The notes: a model not told the origin generated them from the sequence alone. Positions 9,354 through 17,632 are shown, counted from the stretch's first letter. The stretch: DNA of 64,000 nt from Nonomuraea purpurea (GCF_042650645.1 NZ_JBHSBI010000016.1:62001-126000), one strand, 5' to 3'. Translations and numbers: made by a program.

Positions 9354-10163
9354 GTGGAGCTCCTGCCGATCAGCACCCCCCACTGCCGGATCGAACGCGA
9401 CGGCCACGTCCTCATCGTCACCATGAACCGGCCGCAGGCCCGCAACGCGCTCTCCTCGGACATGCTGATCGGCCTGGCCTCGGCCTGGGCATACGCCTCG
9501 GAGGAGCCGGACATCCGGGTGGCGATCCTGACGGGCGCGGAGGGCACGTTCTGCTCGGGCGCCGACCTCAAGGCCATGGGCCAGCCGTCGGAGGACCCGC
9601 AGGTCCAGGCCAGGGCCGCCCAGATCCCCAACTTCCACTGGAAGGGCCTGCTGCGCGAGGACCTGCCGACCAAGCCGATCATCAGCGCGGTCGAGGGCTA
9701 CGCGGTCGCCGGAGGAACGGAACTGCTGGTCGGCACGGACCTGCGGGTGGTGGCCGAGTCGGCCACGCTGGGCCTGTTCGAAGCCAAGCGCGCACTGTTC
9801 CCCATGGGTGGCAGCGCCGTACGGCTGCCCCGCCAGATCCCCTACTGCCACGCCATGGACCTCCTGATCACGGGCCGCGCTATCACGGCCGCGGAGGCGC
9901 TGTCGATGGGGCTGATCAACCGCATGGTCCCGGACGGCCAGGCCCTGACGGCGGCCCGCGAACTGGCCGAAGACGTCGCCGCCTCAGGACCGCTGGCGGT
10001 GCGGGCCATCCTGCGGACCTACCGCGACACGCTCGGCATGCCGGAGGTGGAGGCGTTGAAGGTGTCGGACGAACTGGGCTGGCCGGTGATCGGCTCGGAG
10101 GACGCCAAGGAAGGCACCCGCGCCTTCCGCGAGAAGCGCCCCCCGACGTACCACGCCCACTGA
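9354..10163 (+). CDS. Enoyl-CoA hydratase/isomerase family protein
   Basis: A 269-residue crotonase-fold protein that hydrates or isomerises enoyl-CoA esters. The oxyanion-hole segment GAEGTFCSGADLKAM lies at about 61-75. Both acid/base glutamates expected of hydratases are present: Glu123 in GGTELL and Glu143 in GLFEA. The GTG at 9354 is preceded by GGAGG (9344-9348). It is transcribed away from the five-gene fadD-Ltp operon across a short promoter containing a palindrome, so it probably supplies the hydration step before the retro-aldol cleavage attributed to the Ltp proteins. An EchA19-like role is plausible but unproven. Confidence 0.9.
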   Translation: MELLPISTPHCRIERDGHVLIVTMNRPQARNALSSDMLIGLASAWAYASEEPDIRVAILTGAEGTFCSGADLKAMGQPSEDPQVQARAAQIPNFHWKGLLREDLPTKPIISAVEGYAVAGGTELLVGTDLRVVAESATLGLFEAKRALFPMGGSAVRLPRQIPYCHAMDLLITGRAITAAEALSMGLINRMVPDGQALTAARELAEDVAASGPLAVRAILRTYRDTLGMPEVEALKVSDELGWPVIGSEDAKEGTRAFREKRPPTYHAH

Positions 10164-10196
10164 CCCGAGGTACCTGCGCACGACGCAGCTTCGGGT
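10163..10196 (+). terminator. Hairpin after echA
   Basis: A two-part stem immediately follows the echA stop: ACCCGA (10163-10168) pairs with TCGGGT (10191-10196) and CTGCG (10174-10178) pairs with CGCAG (10184-10188). No T-tract follows, as is common for high-GC actinomycete terminators. Confidence 0.45.
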
Positions 10197-10321
10197 GCGG
10201 AGAACCTTCTGAGGAGCGCCGGTGCGGATTGCCTGCTCCCGCTCATCCACTGCGACCCAGGCGCGAGACCCCCAACCACCCGAGGCCGATCCCGGAAACG
10301 GCACCCGGCAGACTGGCGTCC

Positions 10322-11623
10322 GTGAGTAGGAGGAAAGAGCGGGTTCGCACCGCGCTGGAAGCCATCGCGCTGCGGCCGATGGAATTCCTCGGCTCCCGAT
10401 GGCCGTGGCGGGCTTTGGGCTACCTGGCGTCCAGTGCGCTTTTGTGCGGAATCGTGGCGCTGGTGGCTGTGGGGATCGGCAGTCTGGAGCACGTCGAGGT
10501 GAGGGTCGCGGCTGGCCTGGTGGCTTTCGGCGTTGCCGTACCTTTTGTGGGTTTGTTTGAGCGTTGGCGCCTGACCTGGGTGGACACCACGGCAAGCCGT
10601 ACTGTCACCCACAACACCTCGGCGCCTACCCCAACCCATCCCACGCCGGCTCATCCCGCGTCCACCCCAGCCCATCCCACACCCACCAACGCCCACAGCA
10701 GTCCCGACCGCCCCAGTCGGGGTCGAAGCGCGCTCGAATGGCGGGTAGCGGGGGCGGGGCTGGCATCGCTGCTGGCGCTGAGCTGGATCGACGTGATCAT
10801 GTTCGGCCTTACCTTCGGCGGGCCGGTGCTGCTGATGCTCACGCCCGTGGTGCAACCGCCTGAAGCCATCCCGCCCGGCCCCGCGGTGGTGGTGGCGGTG
10901 GGGAGCTTGCTTCTGGTCCCGCCGGCCGTCTACACCTTCACGGCCTGGGCGGGTGCGCGGGGGGCGATGATCCGAGGGCTGCTGGGCGGCAGGGACGCGG
11001 AGCTGGATGAGGTCCTGCGCTCCCGCGCCCGCCTGGTGGACGCCTTCGAGGTCGAACGCCGCCGTATCGAACGAGACCTCCACGACGGGGCCCAGCAGCG
11101 CCTGGTGGCCCTGTCGATGCGGCTCGGCCTGGCCAAACTCGACCTCCCGGATGAATCCCCCGCCGCGGAACAAGTCGCCCTGGCGCACGAGGAGGCCAAG
11201 CGTGCGCTCAACGAACTCCGCGAGCTGATCCGCGGCGTTCACACGCAGGTCCTGACCGACCGGGGCCTGCCCGCAGCCGTCCGGGAGGCGGCCGGCCTGT
11301 CGGCGATTCCCGTGGACGTGGACATGGTCATCGAGCAACGCCCCGCCACAGCGGTGGAGGTGGCGGCCTACTACGCCGTCTCGGAGTCCCTGGCCAACAT
11401 CGCCAAGCACAGCGGCGCCCACCGTGCGTCGATCCGCGCCCGAATTCAGGCCGAGACCTTGACCCTGGAGATCGAGGACGACGGCAGAGGCGGCGCGGAC
11501 CCCGCCCACGGCACCGGCCTCATCGGCCTGTCGGACCGCCTCGCCGTAGTAGACGGGACAATTGCCGTATCAAGCCCCTTGGGCGGCCCCACGGTCGTCC
11601 GTGTCGACATCCCGGTCACGTGA
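10322..11623 (+). CDS. Sensor histidine kinase, NarL/DesK-type
   Basis: A 433-residue membrane kinase. Hydrophobic segments lie at about 31-54 and 59-78, then at about 142-175 and 186-210. Between the second and third is an unusual Thr/Pro/His-rich tract (about 96-122, repeats of P-A-H-P-T-P). The HisKA_3 dimerisation region has RRRIERDLHDGAQQR with the phospho-acceptor His254. The HATPase domain shows the N-box ESLANIAKHS and the G-box DDGRGG...GTGLIGLSDR. Start choice is uncertain: GTG 10322 is the first plausible start but lacks a clear ribosome site, and ATG 10379 is an alternative. It lies 31 bases before the response regulator and forms a two-component system with it. The stimulus is unknown. 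Confidence 0.87.
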   Translation: MSRRKERVRTALEAIALRPMEFLGSRWPWRALGYLASSALLCGIVALVAVGIGSLEHVEVRVAAGLVAFGVAVPFVGLFERWRLTWVDTTASRTVTHNTSAPTPTHPTPAHPASTPAHPTPTNAHSSPDRPSRGRSALEWRVAGAGLASLLALSWIDVIMFGLTFGGPVLLMLTPVVQPPEAIPPGPAVVVAVGSLLLVPPAVYTFTAWAGARGAMIRGLLGGRDAELDEVLRSRARLVDAFEVERRRIERDLHDGAQQRLVALSMRLGLAKLDLPDESPAAEQVALAHEEAKRALNELRELIRGVHTQVLTDRGLPAAVREAAGLSAIPVDVDMVIEQRPATAVEVAAYYAVSESLANIAKHSGAHRASIRARIQAETLTLEIEDDGRGGADPAHGTGLIGLSDRLAVVDGTIAVSSPLGGPTVVRVDIPVT

Positions 11624-11654
11624 CCGGGCTTGCTCGAATCGAGGAAGGATGCCC

Positions 11655-12293
11655 ATGCGGGTGGTGATCGCCGAGGACGATGTGCTGCTACGGGAGGGAC
11701 TCGCCGGGCTGATCTCCCGTTTCGGCCACGAGGTCGTCGCCTCCGTCGGCGACGCCGCCGCCCTCCCCGACGTGGTTCGCGAGCATCGCCCCGACGTCGT
11801 GGTGACCGACGTGCGCATGCCTCCGGGCTTCAGCGACGAGGGCCTTCGGGCCGCCGTCGCCCTCCGCGCGGAGTCGCCGCTGCCCGTGCTCGTGCTCAGC
11901 CAGTACGTCGAGCAGACCTACGCCGCCGAGCTCCTGGAGTCCGGCGACGGGGCCGGGGTCGGTTACCTGCTCAAGGACCGGGTCGGTGAGGTGGCGGAGT
12001 TCGTCGACGCCCTCACTCGGGTGGCTTCCGGTGGCACCGTCGTCGATCCTGAGGTGGTACGGCAGTTGCTGCGCCGCCGCCGGGGCCCTCTCCAGCGCCT
12101 CACTCCACGCGAGCTGGAGGTTCTCGGGTTGATCGCCGAGGGGCGCTCCAACGCTTCCATCGCCAGGGAGCTCGTCGTCACCGATGCCGCTGTGGCCAAG
12201 CACATCGCGAGCATCTTCGCCAAGCTCGACTTGCCTCCCACCAGCGACGGCCACCGCCGTGTCCTGGCCGTCTTGACCTACTTGGACGCCTGA
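11655..12293 (+). CDS. Response regulator, NarL/FixJ family
   Basis: A 212-residue two-component regulator. The receiver domain (1-125) has the acidic pocket AEDD at 6-9, phospho-acceptor Asp52 in TDVRMP and the conserved Lys in LLKDR. A LuxR-type HTH follows (about 150-195, LTPRELEVLGLIAEG...VAKHIASIFAKL). ATG 11655 was chosen because the ribosome site GAGGAAGGA (11641-11649) is correctly spaced; an earlier in-frame ATG at 11649 sits inside that site. It is paired with the preceding histidine kinase; the adjacent membrane protein at 12384 is a candidate target. Confidence 0.92.
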   Translation: MRVVIAEDDVLLREGLAGLISRFGHEVVASVGDAAALPDVVREHRPDVVVTDVRMPPGFSDEGLRAAVALRAESPLPVLVLSQYVEQTYAAELLESGDGAGVGYLLKDRVGEVAEFVDALTRVASGGTVVDPEVVRQLLRRRRGPLQRLTPRELEVLGLIAEGRSNASIARELVVTDAAVAKHIASIFAKLDLPPTSDGHRRVLAVLTYLDA

Positions 12294-12383
12294 CCCCCCG
12301 CAGCCGGCCGAGAGGTAGTGCCAGGTCTACCTCCAACCCTCGCCTGTCCGCCAATGTGCGCTCCGACCTGCGCCGGTTGAATC

Positions 12384-13088
12384 GTGGCCATGATGACGAA
12401 CGAGGGTTTCCCCGGCAAATGGATCGAAGGCATCGGGTTGGTCCTGGGGCCGATGCTGGTAATGATCGGCGTCCTGCTGAAGCTCGGCCACGACGCGTTC
12501 TTCCCCGATCAACTCGCCGCCTTCGCCGGCAGCCCCGCACAGATGACGGCCGCCTACAGTTGCTTCGTCGCCGGGATCGTGCTGCTGTCCCCCGCTGTCC
12601 TGGGTGTGGCCAGAAGGATCGGCGCCACACACCCGCGCCTCGCCCAATGGGGCCTGGCCCTCACCCTGGCAGGCCTGTTCGCCCGCACCTTCCACGCCGG
12701 CGTCAGCCACCTGGCCTTCCAACTGGTGGACGTTCAAGGCTTGGGTACGGCACAGCGGGCGATCAGCGAGCAGTACGGCTCGTTCCACGTCTTCCAGACG
12801 ATCAACCTGGCCACGATGGTGGGCTGGGTCGTCTTCGCGGTCGGTGCGTGGCGCGCGGGCGTGCTTGGACGGGTGCAGTCGTTGGGGTTGGCGTTGATGA
12901 CGTCCATGCCTGTCGGGGTGCTCAAGGGCACTGGCGTGATGTCGATCGTCGCTGCGGCCGGATTGTGCGTCGCCCTCGTCCCGCTCGGCATCAAGGTGCT
13001 GTCGCAGGGACCGGCGCCCAGGTGGTGGACTTATCCCCTGGCCGCCGCCATCGCCGCCGCCGTCACCCTGGTCAGCCTCGTCGGCTAG
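12384..13088 (+). CDS. Polytopic membrane protein, unknown function
   Basis: A 234-residue hydrophobic protein with about six membrane-spanning segments (roughly 15-33, 58-76, 85-105, 138-157, 180-200 and 214-233). I recognise no family motif. It starts with GTG at 12384, with an ATG two codons later as alternative. It follows the response regulator by 90 bases on the same strand and may be its output or belong to the same signalling unit. It converges with the methyltransferase gene, only 11 bases apart. Confidence 0.7.
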   Translation: MAMMTNEGFPGKWIEGIGLVLGPMLVMIGVLLKLGHDAFFPDQLAAFAGSPAQMTAAYSCFVAGIVLLSPAVLGVARRIGATHPRLAQWGLALTLAGLFARTFHAGVSHLAFQLVDVQGLGTAQRAISEQYGSFHVFQTINLATMVGWVVFAVGAWRAGVLGRVQSLGLALMTSMPVGVLKGTGVMSIVAAAGLCVALVPLGIKVLSQGPAPRWWTYPLAAAIAAAVTLVSLVG

Positions 13089-13099
13089 CTGGACGTTGG

Positions 13100-14242
13100 T
13101 CAGGCGGGGAGGTCCCAGGAGGGGCCATCAACGTCGCCCAGCCATACACGCTGCCAGCTTGGAGTGACAGTCAACCCGAAGCTGGACTGATGAGGGGAGC
13201 CTGCTTGCCGCCATATCCCTATGGCGTCCTCAACCGCGTCCCAAAGACGCAACGGGCCATGCTGCTGCACCACCCACCCGCCATCCGCAGCTTTGCGGGT
13301 GCTCGCTTGTGAGCCGGTGGCGACATCGAGCAGAATTGTCTCGTCTCCCAGACCTGCGCGCTGGGCCGACGGTGCGCCCAACTGGGCGACGAACAATCCT
13401 GTGCTGTCATCGAGGATGTTGGGATCAATCCTGCTCTCTCGTGGCTCTCCTCGCGGTACCAGAGTAGACGCCAGAGGATGAGGTAGGTGTGGACGCGCGG
13501 TCATGAAATAAAGATCATCACTCAGAAAGCGTCCGTTTGCATTTCCTGCATCGTCGAGGGTCAGATGAGCGAACGCGACGCCGCCCATCCATCCCGCCAT
13601 CGGGGTCGTAATAGTCCCACCATCGCGCACCTGCCACATCCAAGGCACCGGGATGTAGCGCACGGAACAGGTGGCGATCAGGCGATCGTATTCAGCGTTA
13701 TCCGCATACCCTGCCAGTCCGTCACCCACAGCGAGCGTCGGGGCATATCCGGCGGCTTGGATCGCATTGTGAGCGCGAGCGGCTACCGCAGGGTCGTACT
13801 CGATCGAGGTCACCCTGCCGTCTCCGAGTCGGTAACACATCAGAGCGGTGGAGTATCCGGTTCCTGTTCCGATCTCCAATACCTTGTCTTCCTCGCGGAT
13901 CTGGGCAGCCTCCAGCATCCGGACAACCAGGCTGGGCATGGTGGACGAGGAGGTAGGCACGCCTGACGTCCGGCCGGTCGCCTGCTCCGCCATGATGCCG
14001 TTCACCTGGGTAACCCAAGTGACATCACGGTAGACCAGACACAGCCAGTCATCCGCACTCATGTCAACGCGCCTGATGACATCCCAGCGATCCCCGCGCT
14101 CCGTGCTCTGGAAGACCGCATTTCCCAGGAAGAGTTCACGCGCGACGAAATCAATCGCATGGCGCCACGAAGAGTTGTTGAAGGTATCGGCTAGAGCATT
14201 TCGAGGCGAAGGAAACACTGTTGGCTTTTGCGGGGTGTTCAT
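13100..14242 (-). CDS. PIMT-like methyltransferase of a second (decayed) graspetide cassette
   Basis: A 380-residue SAM-dependent methyltransferase of the protein-L-isoaspartyl methyltransferase (PCMT) type associated with ATP-grasp peptide cassettes (TgmC-like). Motif I VLEIGTGTGYSTAL is at about 121-134, preceded by the family PTSSSTMPSLVVRML segment, and EYDRLIATCSVRYIP follows. The C-terminus (FGLTVTxxWQRVWLG, ending DGPSWDLPA) nearly copies that of the paralogue at 16478-17632, so the two are duplicates. The PIMT-like partner in the fuscimiditide graspetide forms an aspartimide from Asp. Its ATG overlaps the stop of an ATP-grasp remnant, preserving the old tgmB-tgmC junction. No motif is missing, so the enzyme may still act, perhaps in trans. 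Confidence 0.85.
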   Translation of the reverse strand: MNTPQKPTVFPSPRNALADTFNNSSWRHAIDFVARELFLGNAVFQSTERGDRWDVIRRVDMSADDWLCLVYRDVTWVTQVNGIMAEQATGRTSGVPTSSSTMPSLVVRMLEAAQIREEDKVLEIGTGTGYSTALMCYRLGDGRVTSIEYDPAVAARAHNAIQAAGYAPTLAVGDGLAGYADNAEYDRLIATCSVRYIPVPWMWQVRDGGTITTPMAGWMGGVAFAHLTLDDAGNANGRFLSDDLYFMTARPHLPHPLASTLVPRGEPRESRIDPNILDDSTGLFVAQLGAPSAQRAGLGDETILLDVATGSQASTRKAADGGWVVQQHGPLRLWDAVEDAIGIWRQAGSPHQSSFGLTVTPSWQRVWLGDVDGPSWDLPA

Positions 14243-14496
14243 TTGAGATCCTCCAAGAGAAGATCGGCGATGGCGGCAGATATCGCTACTCCCGTTTCAT
14301 CCTCAATCCACTCCCATTGCCCATTGGGGCTACATTCAAGAAAAACCGGACCATCCGCCGCCTTGTCCATCCGAGTTTGAAATAGGTGCGGCGCGAACCT
14401 CACTCTCTCGTCCAATTCGGTCGGATCTAAAGTAGACGTCCAGATAGCACAAAGTGCGCCGGTGGAATCAACGACGACTGCACCCCATCCTCGCAC
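14239..14496 (-). pseudogene. Decayed ATP-grasp ligase remnant (tgmB-like)
   Basis: An 85-residue open frame that aligns by eye to two separate pieces of the intact ligase at 17629-18591. Its IWTSTLDPTELDE...HLFQ segment matches the ligase IWAHPIDPKELDE...HLFQ. It then jumps directly to PVFLECSPNGQWEW, matching the metal-binding VFLESNPNGQWAW near the C-terminus. About 80 intervening residues and the whole N-terminal half are gone, so it cannot be an active ligase. An in-frame TGA directly precedes the GTG at 14496. The ATGA overlap with the methyltransferase downstream shows it was once a complete tgmB. Confidence 0.75.
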
Positions 14497-14523
14497 TCAA
14501 GCATTAACTCCGACCTACAGAGT

Positions 14524-14556
14524 TGTCAATAATGCTGATAGCATCAGCGCATTATA
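14524..14556 (-). promoter_or_regulatory. Promoter/operator region before decayed cassette
   Basis: Reading the minus strand, a perfect -10 TATAAT lies at 14556-14551, with a weak -35 TTGTCG 18 bases upstream. A second hexamer TTGACA lies at 14529-14524. Between them is a palindrome GCTGAT-AGC-ATCAGC (14534-14548) that would overlap the transcription start. This looks like a regulated promoter still driving the remnant and the methyltransferase. Confidence 0.45.
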
Positions 14557-15053
14557 GAGGGCTATTTGGATGCGCGACAATGCGACCCTGCGACTTGTCG
14601 CGCGTTCACCCATACGACAAGGCACAGGGATTTCCCATAACGAAATAATTGGCTTGTTTTTGTATTATTCTTCCGTAATCACATCCTTATCGATCGATCC
14701 ACGAGATCACACGGGTGGCAACGCGGGCACTCAACCCGGCGGCGGTGGGGAGCATCAACCGCGTTGCCACCCGGAAGGGTGCGATGATCCGGCAGGCTTG
14801 ACCTCCCGCTGTCCCGGGCGGGACGCCAACAAATCACCACACCCCGTCTCATGGCTCTCTACCGGGGGCACCGTCCGCCCACGCACGGTGATTGCGGAGG
14901 AGGGCAAAGCTGTTTCCCTGGTTGAGGAGGTCCGAGATAGCTCAGGTCGCGTGAGGAAACCGACCAACGCCGTACGTCCTTTGGCCAATCCCATTCGGAG
15001 CCAGGGCAGGGTGCCTCCTGGCCGACGTTGACGATGCACCGCACGCACCGGGC
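14557..15053. other. Gene-free, partly AT-rich stretch
   Basis: About 500 bases with no convincing gene. Bases 14557-14700 are clearly AT-richer than the surroundings (runs such as TTGTTTTTGTATTATT), unlike native coding DNA here, and may be a transfer or deletion scar. Short open frames in the rest show no family pattern and no ribosome site. Confidence 0.5.
14712..14773. repeat. 15-bp perfect inverted repeat
   Basis: CGGGTGGCAACGCGG (14712-14726) is exactly complementary to CCGCGTTGCCACCCG (14759-14773), separated by 32 bases. It could be a terminator for the regulator gene pair that ends at 15054 or a remnant of a recombination site; no T-tract is present. Confidence 0.6.
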
Positions 15054-15371
15054 TCATCGGGCGTGCCCCATCAGCAAGGCGGTCCACCACGCCGTCGCCA
15101 CTCCCGTAGGCCAGCGCTCGGTCTCATGGATCGCACAGCCGCCACGCTCCCTGCGAATCCGCCGAATGAACGCCGAGCCGCCCACCTGCCGCAACTCGAA
15201 GAAGACCCCTGCGCAGTCGCACGTCCACCGCAGGGCGTACCCGTCAGGCTCGGACCGTCCTGGAACGGTCCACTTGAGCCGATCGCCATGCGACGCAAGC
15301 GGCATGACGTGAGCACCGGAACACCGACGCGGCATCCACCCCAATCCACCGACCCGCCCATCCGAGGCCAT
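15054..15371 (-). CDS. Small protein coupled to HATPase regulator
   Basis: A 105-residue hypothetical protein. Its core (LKWTVPG, YALRWTCDCAGVFFELRQVGG, FIRRIRR, ETERWPT, AWWTALLMG) resembles small proteins often found beside anti-sigma-like ATPases in actinomycetes, with an F/Y-E-L-R...GG...F-I-R-R pattern. The start ATG at 15371 overlaps the stop of the HATPase gene (TGATG), so translation is coupled; later Met codons are alternatives. Function is unknown, but the coupling suggests a partner of the HATPase protein. Confidence 0.6.
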   Translation of the reverse strand: MASDGRVGGLGWMPRRCSGAHVMPLASHGDRLKWTVPGRSEPDGYALRWTCDCAGVFFELRQVGGSAFIRRIRRERGGCAIHETERWPTGVATAWWTALLMGHAR

Positions 15372-15823
15372 CACTCCGCCGCCACTCCCAGCGACACCAA
15401 CGGCGCAGCAGGAGGCGGCTGATCCTCCACGGTGGGCACCTCGGCCCACACCATGAAGCCGGGAAAGCTTCGCCTCGCACCCCACCGGGCGGACAGTGCC
15501 TCCACCAGTTGCAGGCCACGCCCGAAATCCTCATCGTCGCCCGCTTGACGAGGACGCGGAACGGTCCCCGCCCCTTCGTCAGTGACCTCGATCCGCGCCA
15601 GGCGATCACCGATGCCCGAGATCTCCACCGTGACCAGCCCGCCAGGATCGCCTGAACGGGTATGCATCACGGCGTTGTTGAGCAACTCGCTAAGGACGAG
15701 AAGCACAGCGTCCAGGTCTCGGTGTCCCGCCGCCGTCAGTACCAGCGTGACGTAGCGCCGAAGCAGCGACACCGAAGAGTCCAAGCCCGGGGTCACCACC
15801 TCAGAGAGAAACCGCGTGCCCAT
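15371..15823 (-). CDS. HATPase anti-sigma-factor-like regulator
   Basis: A 150-residue ATP-binding protein of the SpoIIAB/RsbW-like GHKL class. The N-box is LSELLNNAVMHT, the G1 box is EVTDEGAGTVP and the G2 region is DDEDFGRGLQLVEALSARWG. Such proteins bind sigma factors or anti-anti-sigma partners. They are abundant in spore-forming actinomycetes, often next to XRE-DUF397-type genes. ATG 15823 gives the normal family N-terminus (MGTRFLSEVVTPGLD); the longer open frame upstream is low-complexity. It lies between the two graspetide cassettes and may be part of their control. Confidence 0.82.
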   Translation of the reverse strand: MGTRFLSEVVTPGLDSSVSLLRRYVTLVLTAAGHRDLDAVLLVLSELLNNAVMHTRSGDPGGLVTVEISGIGDRLARIEVTDEGAGTVPRPRQAGDDEDFGRGLQLVEALSARWGARRSFPGFMVWAEVPTVEDQPPPAAPLVSLGVAAE

Positions 15824-16276
15824 CGTGCGTCCTCCCAGATCCTGGCCAAAGCCGCCATCCGCACCGCCCTGTCCACCGTGCCTACGCCCACTACGACACC
15901 GCCCTCTCGAGGATCTTGAGCGCCGAATCGCTCCGTGCCACCGGGATACGCGCCCGGCGCCACCGCCCCCACGAGAAGCCGCAATCGCCCCGGCATCTCT
16001 CGACCGCAACCCAAAGCGCCCGCCGCTGTCCCGAGGGGGACCGCACCGGCAGATCGGGACACCTCCCGATGAGCCCGCCGGCAATGACCGCTTTTACGCA
16101 CAAAATAAAAAGGCCATCCGCAAACTGCGTCATGTATGCCATTCGTCGCACTTCGTGAGCGCTGTTGGGCATGACGAACCTTCTTCCGTGCAGGGGAATC
16201 GCTGTTTTCGCCCTCGCCGTAGGCCACGCCGCCGCTCGCCACGAAGACGACTAAGCCGACTCCCGGAGAACCCATC
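15824..16276. other. Intergenic region upstream of HATPase gene
   Basis: About 450 bases between two divergent genes, without a convincing coding region. It contains a 7-bp hairpin ATCGGGA-CACC-TCCCGAT (16053-16070) and an AT-rich patch at about 16091-16115, the only such patch here, which probably holds the HATPase promoter. Confidence 0.4.
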
Positions 16277-16472
16277 ATGAACGACCAGCCGTGGACGGCC
16301 GGCGATCTCGTCGCCCTCGACCTCGAGGGGACCGGTGCCCAGGACCACCAGGACGAGGCGATCCTGGAAATTGCGGTCGTCCCGCTGGCCGAAGGCCGCC
16401 CCTACATGGCGGCGGCCTGGCATAGCAAGATCAACCCTGGCCGGTGGGTCAGCCCGCGCCCGTGGGTCTCGC
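16277..16472 (+). pseudogene. Truncated DEDDh 3'-5' exonuclease fragment
   Basis: After a ribosome site (CGGAGAA) an ATG opens a frame whose first 65 residues match the N-terminus of DnaQ-like exonucleases. It has the metal-binding DxE in VALDLEGTGAQDHQDEAILEIAVVPL, then INPGRWVSPRPWVS. Homology stops there, and the frame continues only as antisense of the methyltransferase, whose stop codon is at 16478. The remaining exonuclease motifs are missing, so the gene is broken at the edge of the graspetide cassette. Confidence 0.65.
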
Positions 16473-16477
16473 GCGAA

Positions 16478-17632
16478 CTAGGCGGGCAGATTCCAGGAAG
16501 GCCCGTCAGAATCGCCGAGCCACACCCTTTGCCCTTCGCGCGTCACGGTGAGCCCGAAGCCCGATTGGTGCGGGCTGCCCGCGCCTTGCCAGGTCAGGAT
16601 GGCATCCTCCACGGCGTGCCACAGCTTCAGCGGACCGTGCTGCCGGACCAGCCACCCCCCGCCCTTCGGATTGCGGCGCGTGGTGGCCTGGGAGCCGGTT
16701 GCCACATCGAGCAGGATGACTTCGTCTCCGAGCCCCAGCTTCTCGGCCGAAGGTGCACCGAGCTGGGCAACGAATCGCCCCGTTGAGTCGGCCAGAATGT
16801 TCGGGTCGATCACGCTTTCACGTTCGTCGCCGATCCCGATCACATACGACGCCCGTGGCGGGCGGGCATGCGGGCGGGCGTACATGAAGGAGACGTTGTC
16901 CGGCAGGAACCGGCCACTGGCGGTTCCGTCATCGGCCAGGGTGAGGTGCGCCAGCGCATTGCCCGGCATCCACCCGGACAAGGGCGCGGTGATGGTGCCG
17001 CCGTCGCGGACCTGCACCATCCACGGCAGCGGGATGTAGCGCACTGAACAAGTCGCGATCAGGCGGTCGTACTCGGCGTTCTCGTCGTAACCGGCCAGGC
17101 CGTCACCGACAACGAGCGTAGGCGCGTACCCGGCGGCGTCCAGCGCCAGGCGGGCACGAGCCGCCGCGTGCTGGTCGTACTCGATGCTGGTCACTTGCCT
17201 GTCGCCCAGGCGCTCGCACATGAGCGCGGTGGAGTATCCCGTGCCAGTTCCGACTTCCAGAACTTTGTCACCGTCGCGGATGCCCGCTCGCTCCAGCATT
17301 TTGACGACCAAGCCGGGCATCGTGGAGGAAGATGTCGGAGCGCCGACGATCGTCGTGCCGGCGGCCTCGGCCGGGACTCCGTTGACCTGCGTGACCCATG
17401 TCTCGTCGGAGTAGGCCATCTCCAGCCACCTCTCCTTGGGCATGCGACCTCGCAGCATGGAACGCCACTCGTCACCGGCCATCCCCTCGTCCTGGTAGAA
17501 GATGGCCTCGCCCAGGAACATCTCGCGCGGCACGTTCTCCACCGCCCGACGCCAGCCCGGATCGGTCAGGGCTCCCTCCTCCTCCAGCAGCTTGGCCAGC
17601 TCTTGGCGTAGGTGTCTTGCGGCGGCGCTCAT
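16478..17632 (-). CDS. tgmC: PIMT-like peptide methyltransferase of graspetide cassette (TgmC-like)
   Basis: A 384-residue SAM methyltransferase related to protein-L-isoaspartyl methyltransferase, with a long C-terminal extension typical of the ATP-grasp peptide system. It shows VPREMFLGEAIF at about 34-45, APTSSSTMPGLVVKML before motif I, motif I VLEVGTGTGYSTAL at about 124-137, and EYDRLIATCSVRYIPLPW. It should modify an Asp of the precursor to a methyl ester and then an aspartimide, as shown for the graspetide fuscimiditide (family knowledge). Its ATG overlaps the stop of the ATP-grasp gene (ATGA). It is paralogous to the methyltransferase at 13100-14242. The family is recognised by sequence; the modification here is inferred. 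Confidence 0.88.
   Translation of the reverse strand: MSAAARHLRQELAKLLEEEGALTDPGWRRAVENVPREMFLGEAIFYQDEGMAGDEWRSMLRGRMPKERWLEMAYSDETWVTQVNGVPAEAAGTTIVGAPTSSSTMPGLVVKMLERAGIRDGDKVLEVGTGTGYSTALMCERLGDRQVTSIEYDQHAAARARLALDAAGYAPTLVVGDGLAGYDENAEYDRLIATCSVRYIPLPWMVQVRDGGTITAPLSGWMPGNALAHLTLADDGTASGRFLPDNVSFMYARPHARPPRASYVIGIGDERESVIDPNILADSTGRFVAQLGAPSAEKLGLGDEVILLDVATGSQATTRRNPKGGGWLVRQHGPLKLWHAVEDAILTWQGAGSPHQSGFGLTVTREGQRVWLGDSDGPSWNLPA

Noticed and set aside
14570..15031. Possible plus-strand gene of about 150 codons
   Set aside because: It crosses the AT-rich scar and the inverted repeat, lacks a ribosome site and has no family pattern.
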